From positions 5,394,001 through 5,458,000 of the forward strand of contig NZ_CP079946.1 in assembly GCF_019968905.1 (NCBI RefSeq): a stretch of 64,000 bases of DNA, read 5' to 3'. The notes under the pieces are model-generated. The model searched no databases. It saw only the letters and a program-made list of their open reading frames with translations, and was not told the DNA's origin. Origin of the DNA: Corallococcus sp. EGB. GTDB taxonomy: Bacteria; Myxococcota; Myxococcia; Myxococcales; Myxococcaceae. Both the position numbers and the translations under genes were made by a program. Positions 30,644-41,815 of this stretch are shown piece after piece (positions within the stretch are counted from its first letter, which is position 1; every line of letters starts with the position of its first letter).

Positions 30644-30658
30644 TTAACTCCGCGTTAA
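30644..30658. promoter_or_regulatory. LysR-type operator (T-N11-A box)
   Basis: TTAAC-N5-GTTAA, a perfect five-base inverted repeat containing the T-N11-A pattern of LysR regulators, 28 bases upstream of the LysR start and 104 before the alcohol dehydrogenase ATG. Confidence 0.6.
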
Positions 30659-30761
30659 GAGCCTATTGGCTCCTTCGCGCGTAGTCATCCGCGGGTCCGT
30701 CGCGTATCTCTCTTCGCGTGAACGGGGCTCGACGGCCCCCTTGCTCCTGGAAAGAGGACTC

Positions 30762-31805
30762 ATGCCTACCGTCAACGCCTACGCCGCCACATCCGCGACG
30801 TCTCCGCTCGGTCCCCTGGCCATCCAGCGCCGTGAGCTGGGCCCGAACGACGTGCTCATCGAGATCAAGTTCTGCGGCATCTGCCACTCCGACATCCACA
30901 CCGTCCGCGGCGAGTGGGGCGAGTCCGCCTACCCGCTCGTCCCCGGCCATGAGATCGCCGGCATCGTCACGGGGGTCGGCGCCAAGGTCACGAAGCACGC
31001 CGTCGGCGACCGCGTGGGCGTGGGCTGCATGGTGGATTCGTGCGGCGACTGCTCGTCCTGCCGCAAGGGTGAGGAGCAGCACTGCCTCAAGGGCATGATC
31101 GGGACCTACGGCGCAACCGGGAAGGACGGCCAGCTCACCCAGGGCGGCTACTCCACGCACATCGTGGTGACCGAGGACTTCGTCCTGAAGATTCCGGAGG
31201 GCATCCCGCTCGACGCCGCCGCGCCGCTCCTGTGCGCCGGCATCACCACGTACTCGCCGCTGCGCCGCTGGGGCGCGGGCCCCGGCAAGAAGGTGGCCAT
31301 CGTGGGTCTGGGCGGCCTGGGGCACATGGCCGTGAAGCTGGCTCGCGCGATGGGCGCGGAGGTGACGGTCCTGTCGCAGTCGCTGAGCAAGAAGGAGGAC
31401 GGCCTGCGGCTGGGGGCGCACCACTACTACGCCACCAAGGACGCGGAGACGTTCCAGAAGCTCGCCGGCACGTTCGACCTCATCGTGAACACCGTGAGCG
31501 CGAAGATCGACCTGGACGCGTACCTCTCGCTGCTGGCGCTGGATGGCGCGCTCGTCACCGTGGGTGCTCCGCCGGAGCCGCTCTCCCTCAACGCGTTCTC
31601 GCTCTTCATGCCCCGCCGCACCTTCACGGGGTCGCTCATCGGCGGCATCCCGCAGACGCAGGAGATGTTGGACTTCTGCGCGAAGCACCACATCGGCGCG
31701 GACATCGAGGTCATCCCCGCCAGCAAGATCAACGACGCCTACGAGCGCGTGCTCGCCTCCGACGTCCGGTACCGGTTCGTCATCGACACGTCGACGTTGA
31801 AGTAA
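30762..31805 (+). CDS. Zinc-dependent alcohol/aldehyde dehydrogenase (YahK/CAD-like)
   Basis: 347 aa. Medium-chain dehydrogenase. Catalytic zinc: [11 protein letters not shown] and GHEIAGIV; structural zinc: [15 protein letters not shown] (four Cys). NADP loop [30 protein letters not shown]. Closest in pattern to YahK/Adh6-type NADPH-dependent aldehyde reductases ([17 protein letters not shown]). Complete. ATG 30762 has AGAGGA just upstream; an earlier frame start at 30666 overlaps the operator region and is rejected. Likely regulated by the divergent LysR gene. Confidence 0.95.
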   Translation: MPTVNAYAATSATSPLGPLAIQRRELGPNDVLIEIKFCGICHSDIHTVRGEWGESAYPLVPGHEIAGIVTGVGAKVTKHAVGDRVGVGCMVDSCGDCSSCRKGEEQHCLKGMIGTYGATGKDGQLTQGGYSTHIVVTEDFVLKIPEGIPLDAAAPLLCAGITTYSPLRRWGAGPGKKVAIVGLGGLGHMAVKLARAMGAEVTVLSQSLSKKEDGLRLGAHHYYATKDAETFQKLAGTFDLIVNTVSAKIDLDAYLSLLALDGALVTVGAPPEPLSLNAFSLFMPRRTFTGSLIGGIPQTQEMLDFCAKHHIGADIEVIPASKINDAYERVLASDVRYRFVIDTSTLK

Positions 31806-31879
31806 CGCTGGAGAACAACACCCGGGCAGTGAAACACCGGCTGCCCTGGTTGAAACAATGCACCTCCAGATACCTGCAC

Positions 31880-31915
31880 GCACCCGGGGCGCCTTGAGGC
31901 GCACCCGGGCGCCTT
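31880..31915 (+). repeat. Tandem 21-bp unit upstream of the OmpA gene
   Basis: GCACCCGGGGCGCCTT (31880-31895) recurs 21 bases later as GCACCCGGGCGCCTT (31901-31915). A GCGCC-TTGA-GGCGC palindrome bridges them. Possible double operator or a small duplication. Confidence 0.45.
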
Positions 31916-31957
31916 CACTAGCGTGGCCTCCGTCGATTCCACCCCGGAGGTCGCGAC

Positions 31958-32842
31958 ATGGAAGAGGAACGTGGAAGGGCCTGGGTGCCCTGGCTGGTGA
32001 CGACGCTGGTGACGGTGCTCGCGGGGCTGGTGCTTTATTTGTCGCATCGCAGCACCACGCGCGCGGACGCGGAGGCGGCCTCGGCGTCTGCCCGGGCCAG
32101 TGAGGCGGAGGCCGCGAAGCAACAGCTGGAGGCGAAGCTCGCCGCGCTGGAGGCGGACCGCGCGAAGCTGACGACGGAGAAGGATCAGCTCAGCACCGAG
32201 AAGGAGCAGCTCAGCCAGACGGTGCAGGAGCAGGAGGCGGAGCTGGCGCGGCTCAAGGCCACCTACGAGGACCTCCAGGACAAGCTGAAGAAGGAGATCG
32301 CCGAGGGCGCCATCCGCCTGTCCCAGGACGGCGGCCGGCTCCAGGTGGACCTGGTCGACAAGGTCCTCTTCGATTCGGGCGACGCGAGCATCAGCGCTCG
32401 CGGCCAGGAGGTCCTCACGCGGCTGGGCGGCGTGCTGGCCAAGGTGGATGACAAGCTCATCCAGGTGTCGGGCCACACGGACGACTCGCCGCCCACGCAG
32501 AAGCTCCAGGCCACCTTCCCCACCAACTGGGAGCTGTCCGTCGCTCGCGCCGTCAACGTGGTGCGCTTCCTCCAGGAGAAGGCCGGCGTGCCCGCGAAGC
32601 GCATGCTCGCGGCGGGCTACGGCGACACACGGCCGCTGGCGGCCAATGCCTCGCCACAGGGCCGCGCGCGCAACCGCCGCATCGAGCTGCTGTTGATCCC
32701 CGAGCTGGCCGCCAGGCGGAACCCCACCCTCGCGAAGGCGGCCCCCGCCAAGGTGGTGCCCGCGAAGGCGACGCCCGTGAAGGGCTCCCCCACGAAGGCG
32801 TCCGCCGTGAAGCCCGCCGTCGGGAAGAAGTCGGTCCGGTAG
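31958..32842 (+). CDS. OmpA/MotB-domain membrane protein
   Basis: 294 aa. One N-terminal membrane helix (WLVTTLVTVLAGLVLYL, residues 11-27), a coiled coil of about 85 residues rich in A/E/K/L/Q, then an OmpA-like peptidoglycan-binding domain (about 115-240): VDKVLFDSGDASISARGQEVL, VSGHTDDSP, LSVARAVNVVRFL, GYGDTRPLA and NRRIELLL. The tail repeats A-K-A-x-P-[TV]-K, a basic low-complexity segment. Domain order fits MotB-like or envelope-tethering proteins; without MotA nearby a motor role is not supported. Anchors the cytoplasmic membrane to peptidoglycan. Confidence 0.88.
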   Translation: MEEERGRAWVPWLVTTLVTVLAGLVLYLSHRSTTRADAEAASASARASEAEAAKQQLEAKLAALEADRAKLTTEKDQLSTEKEQLSQTVQEQEAELARLKATYEDLQDKLKKEIAEGAIRLSQDGGRLQVDLVDKVLFDSGDASISARGQEVLTRLGGVLAKVDDKLIQVSGHTDDSPPTQKLQATFPTNWELSVARAVNVVRFLQEKAGVPAKRMLAAGYGDTRPLAANASPQGRARNRRIELLLIPELAARRNPTLAKAAPAKVVPAKATPVKGSPTKASAVKPAVGKKSVR

Positions 32843-32854
32843 GCGAGAGGCCTC

Positions 32855-33217
32855 CTATTCAGGGAAGTGGCTGGACATCCGCCACTTCCTTGCGTTGAAC
32901 AGGTAGACCCGGGTGGCGTTGCCCTCGCCCCAGTCCACCAGTCCCTGCCGCGCGGTCTTGGGCTCGCCGTAGGGGCCCGGCTTCGAGCGCGGCGGGTAGA
33001 GCTGGAGGCAGCGCACCTCGCGCGGGAGGGCGAGCACCTCCCGGACCTTCCCACTCCTGGTGAAGAGCACCGCACGGAGCCGTTGCACGAATAGCCCTTG
33101 CCGGGGGACGCGTAATCCGGCGGGCCATCCTTGTCGAAGTCGCCCTGCACGCAAGGCCGTCCGGCGGAGCTGGCGGCCTGTCTGGAGGGGACATGCCAGG
33201 ACTCTGGCAGGAACAGT
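32855..33217 (-). pseudogene. Frameshifted, 5'-truncated remnant of a small secreted protein gene
   Basis: Two minus-strand frames must be joined to obtain a sensible protein. The upstream part reads ESWHVPSRQAASSAG, then RPCVQGDFDKDGPPDYASPG and KGYSCNGSV. A one-base loss near 33068-33072 then shifts to VLFTRSGKVREVLALP, REVRCLQLYPPRS, QGLVDWGEGNATRVYLFNA and RKWRMSSHFPE, stop at 32855. The GDFDKDG piece resembles an FG-GAP/VCBS-type loop. No start codon remains in the first frame, which is closed by a TGA at its 5' side. Read as a decayed gene with low residual function. Confidence 0.6.
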
Positions 33218-33351
33218 CATCCCCGACTGGCGTCAGGAAGGCCGGGACAGCCGACGCCCGTCCCATCGTCCGTTGAGCGGCCTGGCGTCCCTTCTCACTC
33301 CAGGTGCGCCCGCACTGCGTCATCCCCATCCCTCCCTCCGAAGGAGGCGCC

Positions 33352-34368
33352 ATGGCCAGGAAGATGAAAGCAGCGCAGGTGCAGAAGGCGGGCGGGCCGC
33401 TCGAGGTGGTCGAGCGTGAGGTCCCCGAGCCCGGCCCCGGGCAGGTCCGGCTCGCGGTCGAGGCCTGTGGCGTCTGCCACAGTGATGCCATCACCAAGGA
33501 AGGCTGGATGCCCATCCAGTACCCGCGGGTACCGGGCCACGAGGTGGTGGGCCGCATCGACCGCGTGGGCCCCGGCGTGACGGCCTGGAAGGAAGGACAA
33601 CACGTCGGCGTGGGCTGGCACGGAGGACACTGCGGCCAGTGTGTCGCGTGCCGCAGCGGGGACTTCATCACCTGTGAGAAGCAGCAGATCTGCGGCATCA
33701 GCTACGACGGCGGCTACGCGGAGTACCTCGTCGCGCCCCAGGAGGCGCTGGCCCGGGTCCCGGAGGGGATGAGCTCCGAGGATGCCGCGCCCCTGCTCTG
33801 CGCGGGCGTCACCACGTACAACTCCCTGCGCAACATGGGGGCGCGGCCGGGCGACCTGGTCGCGGTGCAAGGCATTGGTGGCCTGGGCCACCTGGCCATC
33901 CAATATGCCCGCAAGTTCGGCTACCGCACCGCCGCCATCTCGCGCGGCGCGGACAAGCGGGCCCTCGCGATGGAGCTGGGCGCGCACGAGTACATCGATA
34001 CAGAGAAGGGCTCTCCAGCCGAGGCACTCCAGAAGCTCGGGGGCGCGCGCGTCATCATGATGACCGCGTCGAGCAGCAGCCTCGCGGGCGAGCTGCTCGG
34101 AGGCCTGGGACGCAATGGAACCCTGCTGCTTCTGGGCGCGGGCTCGGAACCCATCCCCGTCAGCAGTCTGTCCATGATCTCGAAGCGCACGCGCATCCAG
34201 GGCTGGCCCAGCGGGGTTCCGCAGGACTCGCAGGAGACCATGGCCTTCAGTGCGCTCGCGGGGGTGCGTTCGCGCAACGAGGTGTTCCCGCTGGACCGCG
34301 CCGCGGAGGCCTATGCGCGGATGATGAGCAACAAGGCCCGCTTCCGCGTGGTGCTCAAGATGCGCTGA
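33352..34368 (+). CDS. Zinc-dependent alcohol dehydrogenase (AdhA type)
   Basis: 338 aa. Catalytic zinc: CGVCHSDAIT and GHEVVG; structural zinc: CGQCVACRSGDFITC. NAD loop VAVQGIGGLGHLAIQYARKFG. The short form with WHGGHCGQC is typical of bacterial AdhA/AdhT ethanol-type dehydrogenases. ATG 33352 is preceded by a near-perfect AAGGAGG six bases away, suggesting strong translation; the in-frame start at 33304 is rejected. Second medium-chain dehydrogenase within 3 kb; no regulator is adjacent. Confidence 0.94.
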   Translation: MARKMKAAQVQKAGGPLEVVEREVPEPGPGQVRLAVEACGVCHSDAITKEGWMPIQYPRVPGHEVVGRIDRVGPGVTAWKEGQHVGVGWHGGHCGQCVACRSGDFITCEKQQICGISYDGGYAEYLVAPQEALARVPEGMSSEDAAPLLCAGVTTYNSLRNMGARPGDLVAVQGIGGLGHLAIQYARKFGYRTAAISRGADKRALAMELGAHEYIDTEKGSPAEALQKLGGARVIMMTASSSSLAGELLGGLGRNGTLLLLGAGSEPIPVSSLSMISKRTRIQGWPSGVPQDSQETMAFSALAGVRSRNEVFPLDRAAEAYARMMSNKARFRVVLKMR

Positions 34369-34492
34369 GGCCCTGGAACAGCTCGCCGCGGATCCGACGG
34401 GCCTGAGGTTTCCTGAAGCAGGGACTCTCGCTTGCCGGGGTGTGGCTGGGACGGGAATGCTTGCACCGTCCTCCGCCCCCGGTGAGCCCCGC

Positions 34493-36022
34493 ATGTCCCC
34501 TGCCCGTCCGCTGATCCGCCTCGCGGCGCTGTCCCTCGCGCTGACCCTTCCGGCACCCTCCAGGGCCCAGGAGGCGCCTCCTTCCGCGAGCGAGCGCGAG
34601 GCCGCGCTGCTCGTGGGGACCGTGCTCGGAGGCACGCCCATGCTCGAAGACCTGCGCTCGCTGGTGGACGAGGTGGGCGGGAGGCCCACGGGCTCCGAGG
34701 CCAACCAGCGCGCCGTGGAGTGGGCGCTGGAGCGCTTCCGCGCCGCGGGCGTGACGGCGCGCACGGAGGCCTTCCCCATGCCCGCGCTGTGGCTGGAGCG
34801 TGGCGCCACCGCGTCCGTGCAGGGCCCGGGCGTACGCTTCGCCCCGCGCGTGGCCGCGATGCCCTTCTCCACCGCCACGCCCAAGGGCGGCCTCACCGCG
34901 CCGCTGCTGGACGCCGGCCGCGGCACCCCGGCGGACTTCCAGCGCCTGGGGCCGAAGGCCCGGGGCGCCTTCATGCTGGTGGAGACGGACGAGCTCAAGG
35001 ACGTCGACGGGCTCTTCCGCGAGTACGACGTGGCGACGGAGATCGAATCCCGCGCGTTCGCCGCGGGCGTGGCCGGCGTCGTCTACATGGGCAGCCGTCC
35101 CGGCAACCAGCTCTACCGGCACAGCGTCTCCGTGGGCCCCCGGAACACCCGCCCCATGCTGGTGATGGAGCGCGACGGCGCGAAGCGCGCGCTGCGGCTG
35201 CTGCGCGCCGGCAAGGCCCTCACGCTCACCGCCGCGCTGGACCTGAGGACGGGCGGCCCCTACGAGTCACGCAACGTCATCGGTGAGATTCGCGGCACCA
35301 CGCATCCGGAGCAGGTCATCGTGCTGGGCGCGCACCTGGACAGCTGGGACCTGGGCGGCGGTGCGCTGGACAACGGCGCCAACGTCGCGATGCTCCTCGA
35401 CCTCGCGCGGCAGATGCAGCGCCTGGGCCTGAAGCCCGCGCGCACGGTGCGCTTCGCGCTGTGGAGCGGCGAGGAGCAGGGCATGTATGGCTCGGCCGGC
35501 TACACGCGCACGCACGCGGCGGAGCTGGACCGGCACACCCTGGCGCTGTCGGTGGACATCGGCTGCGGGCGCATCACCGGCTTCTACACCAATGGCCGGC
35601 CAGCGCTGGTGCCGCTGGTGGACCGGGCGCTGAAGCCGGTGGCGGGGATGGGGCCCTTCACCCAGGTGGACGTGCCGGTGGTGGGCACGGACAACTTCGA
35701 CTTCATGATGCACGGCGTGGCCAACCTCATCGCCAACCAGGAGCCGGCCACCTATGGGCCCAACTACCACGCGCGCTCGGACGAGTTCGAACAGTGCGAC
35801 GCGCGCACGCTGCGCGCCAACGCGGCCGTGGTGGGCGCGCTCGCGTGGGGCTTCGCCACCATGGAGGAGACCCTGCCCCGCCAGAGCCGTGCGGAGGTGG
35901 AGGCGCTCATCCGCGACACCGACCTGGGCGCGCAGATGAAGTCGTTCAATGTCTGGGAGGAGTGGACCGCCGGCACCCGGGGGCACGCCATCGAGGGCAA
36001 GCCCGCGCCGGTTCCGCGCTGA
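34493..36022 (+). CDS. Secreted M28-family metallopeptidase
   Basis: 509 aa. Signal peptide MSPARPLIRLAALSLALTLPAPSRAQ. A PA-like insert spans about 120-250; the peptidase domain follows from about 265. Zinc ligands: LGAHLDSWDLG (H, then the catalytic D), GALDNGANVAM (bridging D), SGEEQGMYGS (catalytic and metal Glu), VVGTDNFDF (D) and NYHARSDEFE (H). All five ligands of the co-catalytic dizinc site are present. Resembles carboxypeptidase Q-like aminopeptidases. A start at 34442 in the same frame would lengthen it by 17 residues and spoil the signal peptide. Confidence 0.92.
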   Translation: MSPARPLIRLAALSLALTLPAPSRAQEAPPSASEREAALLVGTVLGGTPMLEDLRSLVDEVGGRPTGSEANQRAVEWALERFRAAGVTARTEAFPMPALWLERGATASVQGPGVRFAPRVAAMPFSTATPKGGLTAPLLDAGRGTPADFQRLGPKARGAFMLVETDELKDVDGLFREYDVATEIESRAFAAGVAGVVYMGSRPGNQLYRHSVSVGPRNTRPMLVMERDGAKRALRLLRAGKALTLTAALDLRTGGPYESRNVIGEIRGTTHPEQVIVLGAHLDSWDLGGGALDNGANVAMLLDLARQMQRLGLKPARTVRFALWSGEEQGMYGSAGYTRTHAAELDRHTLALSVDIGCGRITGFYTNGRPALVPLVDRALKPVAGMGPFTQVDVPVVGTDNFDFMMHGVANLIANQEPATYGPNYHARSDEFEQCDARTLRANAAVVGALAWGFATMEETLPRQSRAEVEALIRDTDLGAQMKSFNVWEEWTAGTRGHAIEGKPAPVPR

Positions 36023-36034
36023 CGGCCCCGGCCT

Positions 36035-36051
36035 CCAGGCTGCCCGCCTGG
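36035..36051. terminator. Small hairpin after the peptidase gene
   Basis: Six-base arms CCAGGC and GCCTGG with a five-base loop, 12 bases after the M28 stop and before the convergent small gene. Weak, without a T-run. Confidence 0.35.
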
Positions 36052-36070
36052 GGACCGGAAAGGCCCTGGC

Positions 36071-36268
36071 TCAGAAGGCCGGCTGCTCCGCGAACATCCC
36101 GGCTTCCACCTGACGTTGCAGGCCCAGCAGCCGGTCGAGCTTGAGCTTCAACTCTTCACGCAACTCGCGCTTGTCGGTGTGGACGATCTCGTCCCGCAGC
36201 GCATCGATGCTTTCAGCCAGGGAAGCGTGGAGGAGATGGATCTGCTGCGGGGACAGCTCCAGGAACAT
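36071..36268 (-). CDS. Small helical protein, unknown
   Basis: 65 aa. MFLELSPQQIHLLHASLAES is followed by IDALRDEIVHTDKRELREELK, making two amphipathic helices with a Leu-rich heptad pattern ending QRQVEAGMFAEQPAF. Likely a small helical hairpin or coiled-coil protein. The ATG at 36268 has GAGGG six bases upstream, which supports it over the far upstream start at 36433. It lies downstream of hppA on the same strand behind a hairpin. Function unknown. Confidence 0.65.
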   Translation of the reverse strand: MFLELSPQQIHLLHASLAESIDALRDEIVHTDKRELREELKLKLDRLLGLQRQVEAGMFAEQPAF

Positions 36269-36390
36269 GGGACCCTCACTGGCAGAAGAACGAAGGTGAT
36301 GCTTCTGCTGGAAGGGTAAGCACGCGCTCGCCCACTGCCCTTGATCCAGCCCGACAGCGCCCGGCCGGATGCCTGCCCTGCGACACCCGC

Positions 36391-36422
36391 GGTGCGGCGC
36401 CTGACCCATCGGGCGCCGCACC
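36391..36422. terminator. Hairpin at the end of hppA
   Basis: Perfect 11-base arms (36391-36401 and 36412-36422), ten-base loop, 12 bases past the hppA stop. No T-run, as is common in high-GC genomes. Confidence 0.55.
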
Positions 36423-36434
36423 CCGGGGCTCAAC

Positions 36435-38513
<2,079 letters not shown>

Positions 38514-38845
38514 CCGTTCCTCCAGAGCAGTCCCGGGGGCCACTGACCGCTCGCCCTGCGGGGCGCTCGCGTGCCGCGCGAAATGTGCGGAGGGCCTATA
38601 CGTGATTTCAGGGCAAGCGGGGAGCCTCCTCGGGCGGATCCTCGGGAGGGAGGGCCCACCCGGGGGTTCCCGCATGGGAGGGGCTCAAAGGAGCCGACCA
38701 GGACCTACGGGGCCCCTCGAGTGGATTGAAGTGCCTGGATTCACTGATGATTCAGCGCGGCGCGGGGACGGTTTTGCCGCCACTCCGGGGGGTGGGACGC
38801 CCCCCTTCCGCCATGCCGGGGGCCCTGTCCTTTCAGCCGCCGGGT
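38514..38845. other. Gene-free stretch between hppA and a small lipoprotein gene
   Basis: 332 bases upstream of two divergent genes; it should hold the hppA promoter. Locally less GC-rich around 38585-38600. No convincing promoter, repeat or small ORF was found. Confidence 0.45.
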
Positions 38846-39094
38846 ATGTCAGAAGCCGCCTCCAGGTTCTTGCGTTGGGGGCTCCTGGGGCTTGCGTTGG
38901 CGCTGTTGACGGGCTGCAGCCGGGTGACCCGGGCATCCTGCACACGCAGGCGGCGCTGGACTTCCATCTGGGACGTGGCCATGGGGAAGCGTTCGCGCGA
39001 CATGCTCCACGAATTGGCCTCGGAAGAGCTGCGCCAGGAGTTCCAGCGGATGCTCCGCGTGTTTGAAACGAAGTGCGTCCCGCCCCGGCCGTGA
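38846..39094 (+). CDS. Small putative lipoprotein
   Basis: 82 aa. MSEAASRFLRWGLLGLALALLTGC gives a lipoprotein signal (lipobox LLTGC). The mature part is basic (RVTRASCTRRRRW) and ends in a helix SRDMLHELASEELRQEFQRM followed by LRVFETKC. The start lacks a clear ribosome site and other ATGs exist upstream (38726). An overlapping frame is open too, so the assignment is moderate. Function unknown. Confidence 0.5.
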   Translation: MSEAASRFLRWGLLGLALALLTGCSRVTRASCTRRRRWTSIWDVAMGKRSRDMLHELASEELRQEFQRMLRVFETKCVPPRP

Positions 39095-39125
39095 CACCGG
39101 CGACGGCCAGGGAGTCCCGGCGGCC

Positions 39126-40820
39126 TCAACGCGTGAGGAGGAGGTTTCGGAGCCGGGCCGTCTGATCCGCGCTCCAGCCCTCGGGTCGCAGCAGCGCGAC
39201 CCATCCGTCCACGTGCTCGGCGGTGTAGACGTGGCCGTGGCCGGCGGGCACCTCCATCCCCAGGGGCAGGTCCGCCGTCACCTGCCAGAAGGTCACGAAG
39301 GGGATCCACACCATCTGGCCCAGGACGTCCTCGCCTCGCGGCTCGCGCAGCCAGTCCGGCCGCTGCACCAGGAGCCGGGGACTCCACCAGATGATGGGGT
39401 CGGACGGGTGGATCAGGTACAGCACGCGGGAGCCGCCCCACGGCGCGTCCGAGGGCGGGATGTCGCTCCCCGGCCGGCGGCTGAAGCGGACGATGCGGCC
39501 ATTTCTGTAGATGGGCTCCACCTCTGGGCTGCCCGGGTCCCGGTGGTCGGTGAACAGGCGATACAGCGTGTTGAAGTTCGGCGGCCCCACGAAGAGCACT
39601 CCGTCTGTGCGGTTGGCCAGGTCCCGCTCGCCGCTGAACGCGCTCTCGCCGCCGTAGGAGCCCAGGCTCTCACCGAACACGAGCAACTTCGGGCGCTGGC
39701 CGGGAGGACGCCGCGACCAGCGCTCATAGACTTCGTCGAACAGCGCCCGGCCTGACTCGCGGGCCCGCTCTTGATCCACCAGGACGGAGAGCCAGGACCA
39801 CAGATGCGAGTACTGCATGGCGACGATCGCGGAGTCGCCACGCGTGATGTACTCGAAGGCGTCCACGGCCTCCGGCACCACCCAGCCACTGCCCGTGGTC
39901 GTCACCACCAACAGGTACGCGCGGTCGAAGCCACCGGCCCGCTCCAGGTCGTCGACGGCGAGCGCGGCGCGGCCCTCCGCATCCTTCGCGGAGTCGAAGC
40001 CCGCGTACGCGCGGATCGGCTCCTGCACCGCCGTGCCGTGGAACCGGGAGAGTTCTTGGACCGAGGGCCCCCGTCCGATGAAGTTGCGCCCCTCCCGTCC
40101 CAGGGACTCCCAGGGGATCATCGAGCCCGGGCCACCGGAGCGCAGCGCGGTACGGGGTGCGACCACGCCCTCATCCGTCATCCGGTCCTGCACCTCCAGC
40201 GTGCGGTCCGCGGAGCGGATGAGCCCGTTCCACAGCACCCCGCTGGCCACCAGCGCGGTGAGCACCACGACGGCCAGTCCGCTCATCGCCCGGGCCGCGC
40301 GGGGGCCCATGTACTTCGCGAGCCCCCGGGCCAGCGCGCGCGTCATCACCCGCAGGCCGCGTCCCGCGGCGACGAGCAGGACGAAGACGATTGCCGCGAC
40401 GAAGGGAGCCACCAGGTATCCCGCGCGACCTGGCGAGGGCATGCCCATGAGCTCCCGGAGGCGGTGCTGCCAATGCCAGCCGAGCAGCAGCGATACGAGC
40501 ATCGCCACGCACGCCGTCACGGCGAAGGCTTGCCACGCGCGCCGGCGGGGTGCCCTGGCGGGCCGGTCCGCGAACTCCCGCCAGAGCCAGGCGCCCAGGC
40601 ATCCCAGCCCATAGCCCATGGCCGCGCTGACTCCGCTGACGAATCCCTGGAAGGGTCCGCTGCGCGGCAGCAGGGACGGCGTGAATGCCAGACAGGCGAA
40701 GAGCAGCGCGACCCAGGCCCCTGGCAGGGTGTAGCGGATGCCGTGGGGCCAGGTCCGGCTTACACGCCAGGCAGGGTGCGCTGCCGCAGGCTGTTCGGCG
40801 TGGGTGAGGAGGTGCTCCAT
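39126..40820 (-). CDS. Integral-membrane alpha/beta-hydrolase family protein
   Basis: 564 aa. The N-terminal 190 residues have four or five hydrophobic segments (TLPGAWVALLFACLAFTPSLL; GLGCLGAWLW; FAVTACVAMLVSLLLGW; LVAPFVAAIVFVLLVAAG; AMSGLAVVVLTALVASGVLW). The C-terminal half carries LVFGESLGSYGGESAF, a G-x-S-x-G nucleophile elbow, plus AYLLVVTTTGSGWVVPEA, matching the pair of domains known as alpha/beta-hydrolase family (Abhydrolase_9 with its membrane N-terminus). Substrate unknown; a lipid or cell-wall ester is a guess. ATG 40820 has GGGAG six bases upstream; 102 further in-frame residues upstream lack similarity. Confidence 0.85.
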   Translation of the reverse strand: MEHLLTHAEQPAAAHPAWRVSRTWPHGIRYTLPGAWVALLFACLAFTPSLLPRSGPFQGFVSGVSAAMGYGLGCLGAWLWREFADRPARAPRRRAWQAFAVTACVAMLVSLLLGWHWQHRLRELMGMPSPGRAGYLVAPFVAAIVFVLLVAAGRGLRVMTRALARGLAKYMGPRAARAMSGLAVVVLTALVASGVLWNGLIRSADRTLEVQDRMTDEGVVAPRTALRSGGPGSMIPWESLGREGRNFIGRGPSVQELSRFHGTAVQEPIRAYAGFDSAKDAEGRAALAVDDLERAGGFDRAYLLVVTTTGSGWVVPEAVDAFEYITRGDSAIVAMQYSHLWSWLSVLVDQERARESGRALFDEVYERWSRRPPGQRPKLLVFGESLGSYGGESAFSGERDLANRTDGVLFVGPPNFNTLYRLFTDHRDPGSPEVEPIYRNGRIVRFSRRPGSDIPPSDAPWGGSRVLYLIHPSDPIIWWSPRLLVQRPDWLREPRGEDVLGQMVWIPFVTFWQVTADLPLGMEVPAGHGHVYTAEHVDGWVALLRPEGWSADQTARLRNLLLTR

Positions 40821-41041
40821 GCGAACTCCCGGGCAGGCGCTCGACGCAGGGGGCGCCGAAGCTCGCTGTCTCTCCAGGGCGTACTCCAGAGGGTAGGCCC
40901 TGAGTCGGCCTCCCAGCAGCGTGCGCATGGTGGGCCCGGTTCCGAGACGACCCCTGGGCCTGGCCACCCCCTGCCCCCCCGCACACTTTGAATAAAGAAT
41001 CCGGGGCCACGTCCTGGGGACGTTTCGTCGAAAGGAGCCCC

Positions 41042-41761
41042 ATGCGCAGGACGTTCGCCGCCCTCCTCCCGCTGTGTCTGCTGGCCTTTGGCTGTGAGAA
41101 CCCGCAGCACGCGCAACGGGCGACACGGCGCGACGCCATCCGCGAGGCGTACCAGCGGAGTCTGCGCACCGCCGCGACAGGCTTCGAGGAGACCCGCTGG
41201 AGCATGAGCCCCGACGAGGTGCGCGCGCAGTATCCCGGGGCGGTCCCCGTGGAGGGCGGCGGGCTCGAAGTCCAGTCGATGCGCTGGGGCATGCCTGCGG
41301 TGATCCGCTTCTCCTTCGCCCAGGAGGAGCTCGCGGCGGTGACCCTCCACCTGGGCGCCCCTGGAGATCTCCGCGAGGCCTACCGTGATCTCGCGAGCAC
41401 GCTCCAGGCGCAGTTTGGCGCGCCGCAGGAGGCGCACGACTCGGCGGCGGAAGCGGCCCATCGGCAGGCCGTGGCGAGCACGCTGACGGCGCTTGCCTTC
41501 ACCCTCGAGACCATCCAGGCCGTGCAGGAGCGGCGTCCTCCGGACGACGCGTACCTGGCGCAGTTGAACGACCAGGCATGGATGGGTGTCGAGGGCGCGC
41601 ACCGGGACGCCTGGCAGTACACCCTGCTCACCCAATGGCATCTGTCCGCGACCGAGGTCCGCCTGCACGGGAGCCGGGAAGGTGGCCGGCAGGCCTTGTC
41701 CCTCTCCTACGCGAGCGTGACCGCGCGGTCCGGCTCCAACTCGGAGGCCCATCCGTACTAG
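41042..41761 (+). CDS. Lipoprotein of unknown function
   Basis: 239 aa. MRRTFAALLPLCLLAFGC is a lipoprotein signal. The mature part has TRWSMSPDEVRAQYPGAVPVEGG, then a beta strand pair (VIRFSFAQEELAAVTLHLG) and a helical YRDLASTLQAQFGAPQE. The W-x-M-x-x-x-E-V motif followed by a 'tracks substrate by beta strands' layout is common in exported proteins with no known function. AAGGAG lies six bases before the start. Divergent from the alpha/beta-hydrolase gene. Confidence 0.75.
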   Translation: MRRTFAALLPLCLLAFGCENPQHAQRATRRDAIREAYQRSLRTAATGFEETRWSMSPDEVRAQYPGAVPVEGGGLEVQSMRWGMPAVIRFSFAQEELAAVTLHLGAPGDLREAYRDLASTLQAQFGAPQEAHDSAAEAAHRQAVASTLTALAFTLETIQAVQERRPPDDAYLAQLNDQAWMGVEGAHRDAWQYTLLTQWHLSATEVRLHGSREGGRQALSLSYASVTARSGSNSEAHPY

Positions 41762-41815
41762 CTTGCGCGCGATCCGCGTGGGCCTGCGCCCGCGGGAAAG
41801 GCACGGCGCTGGAGC

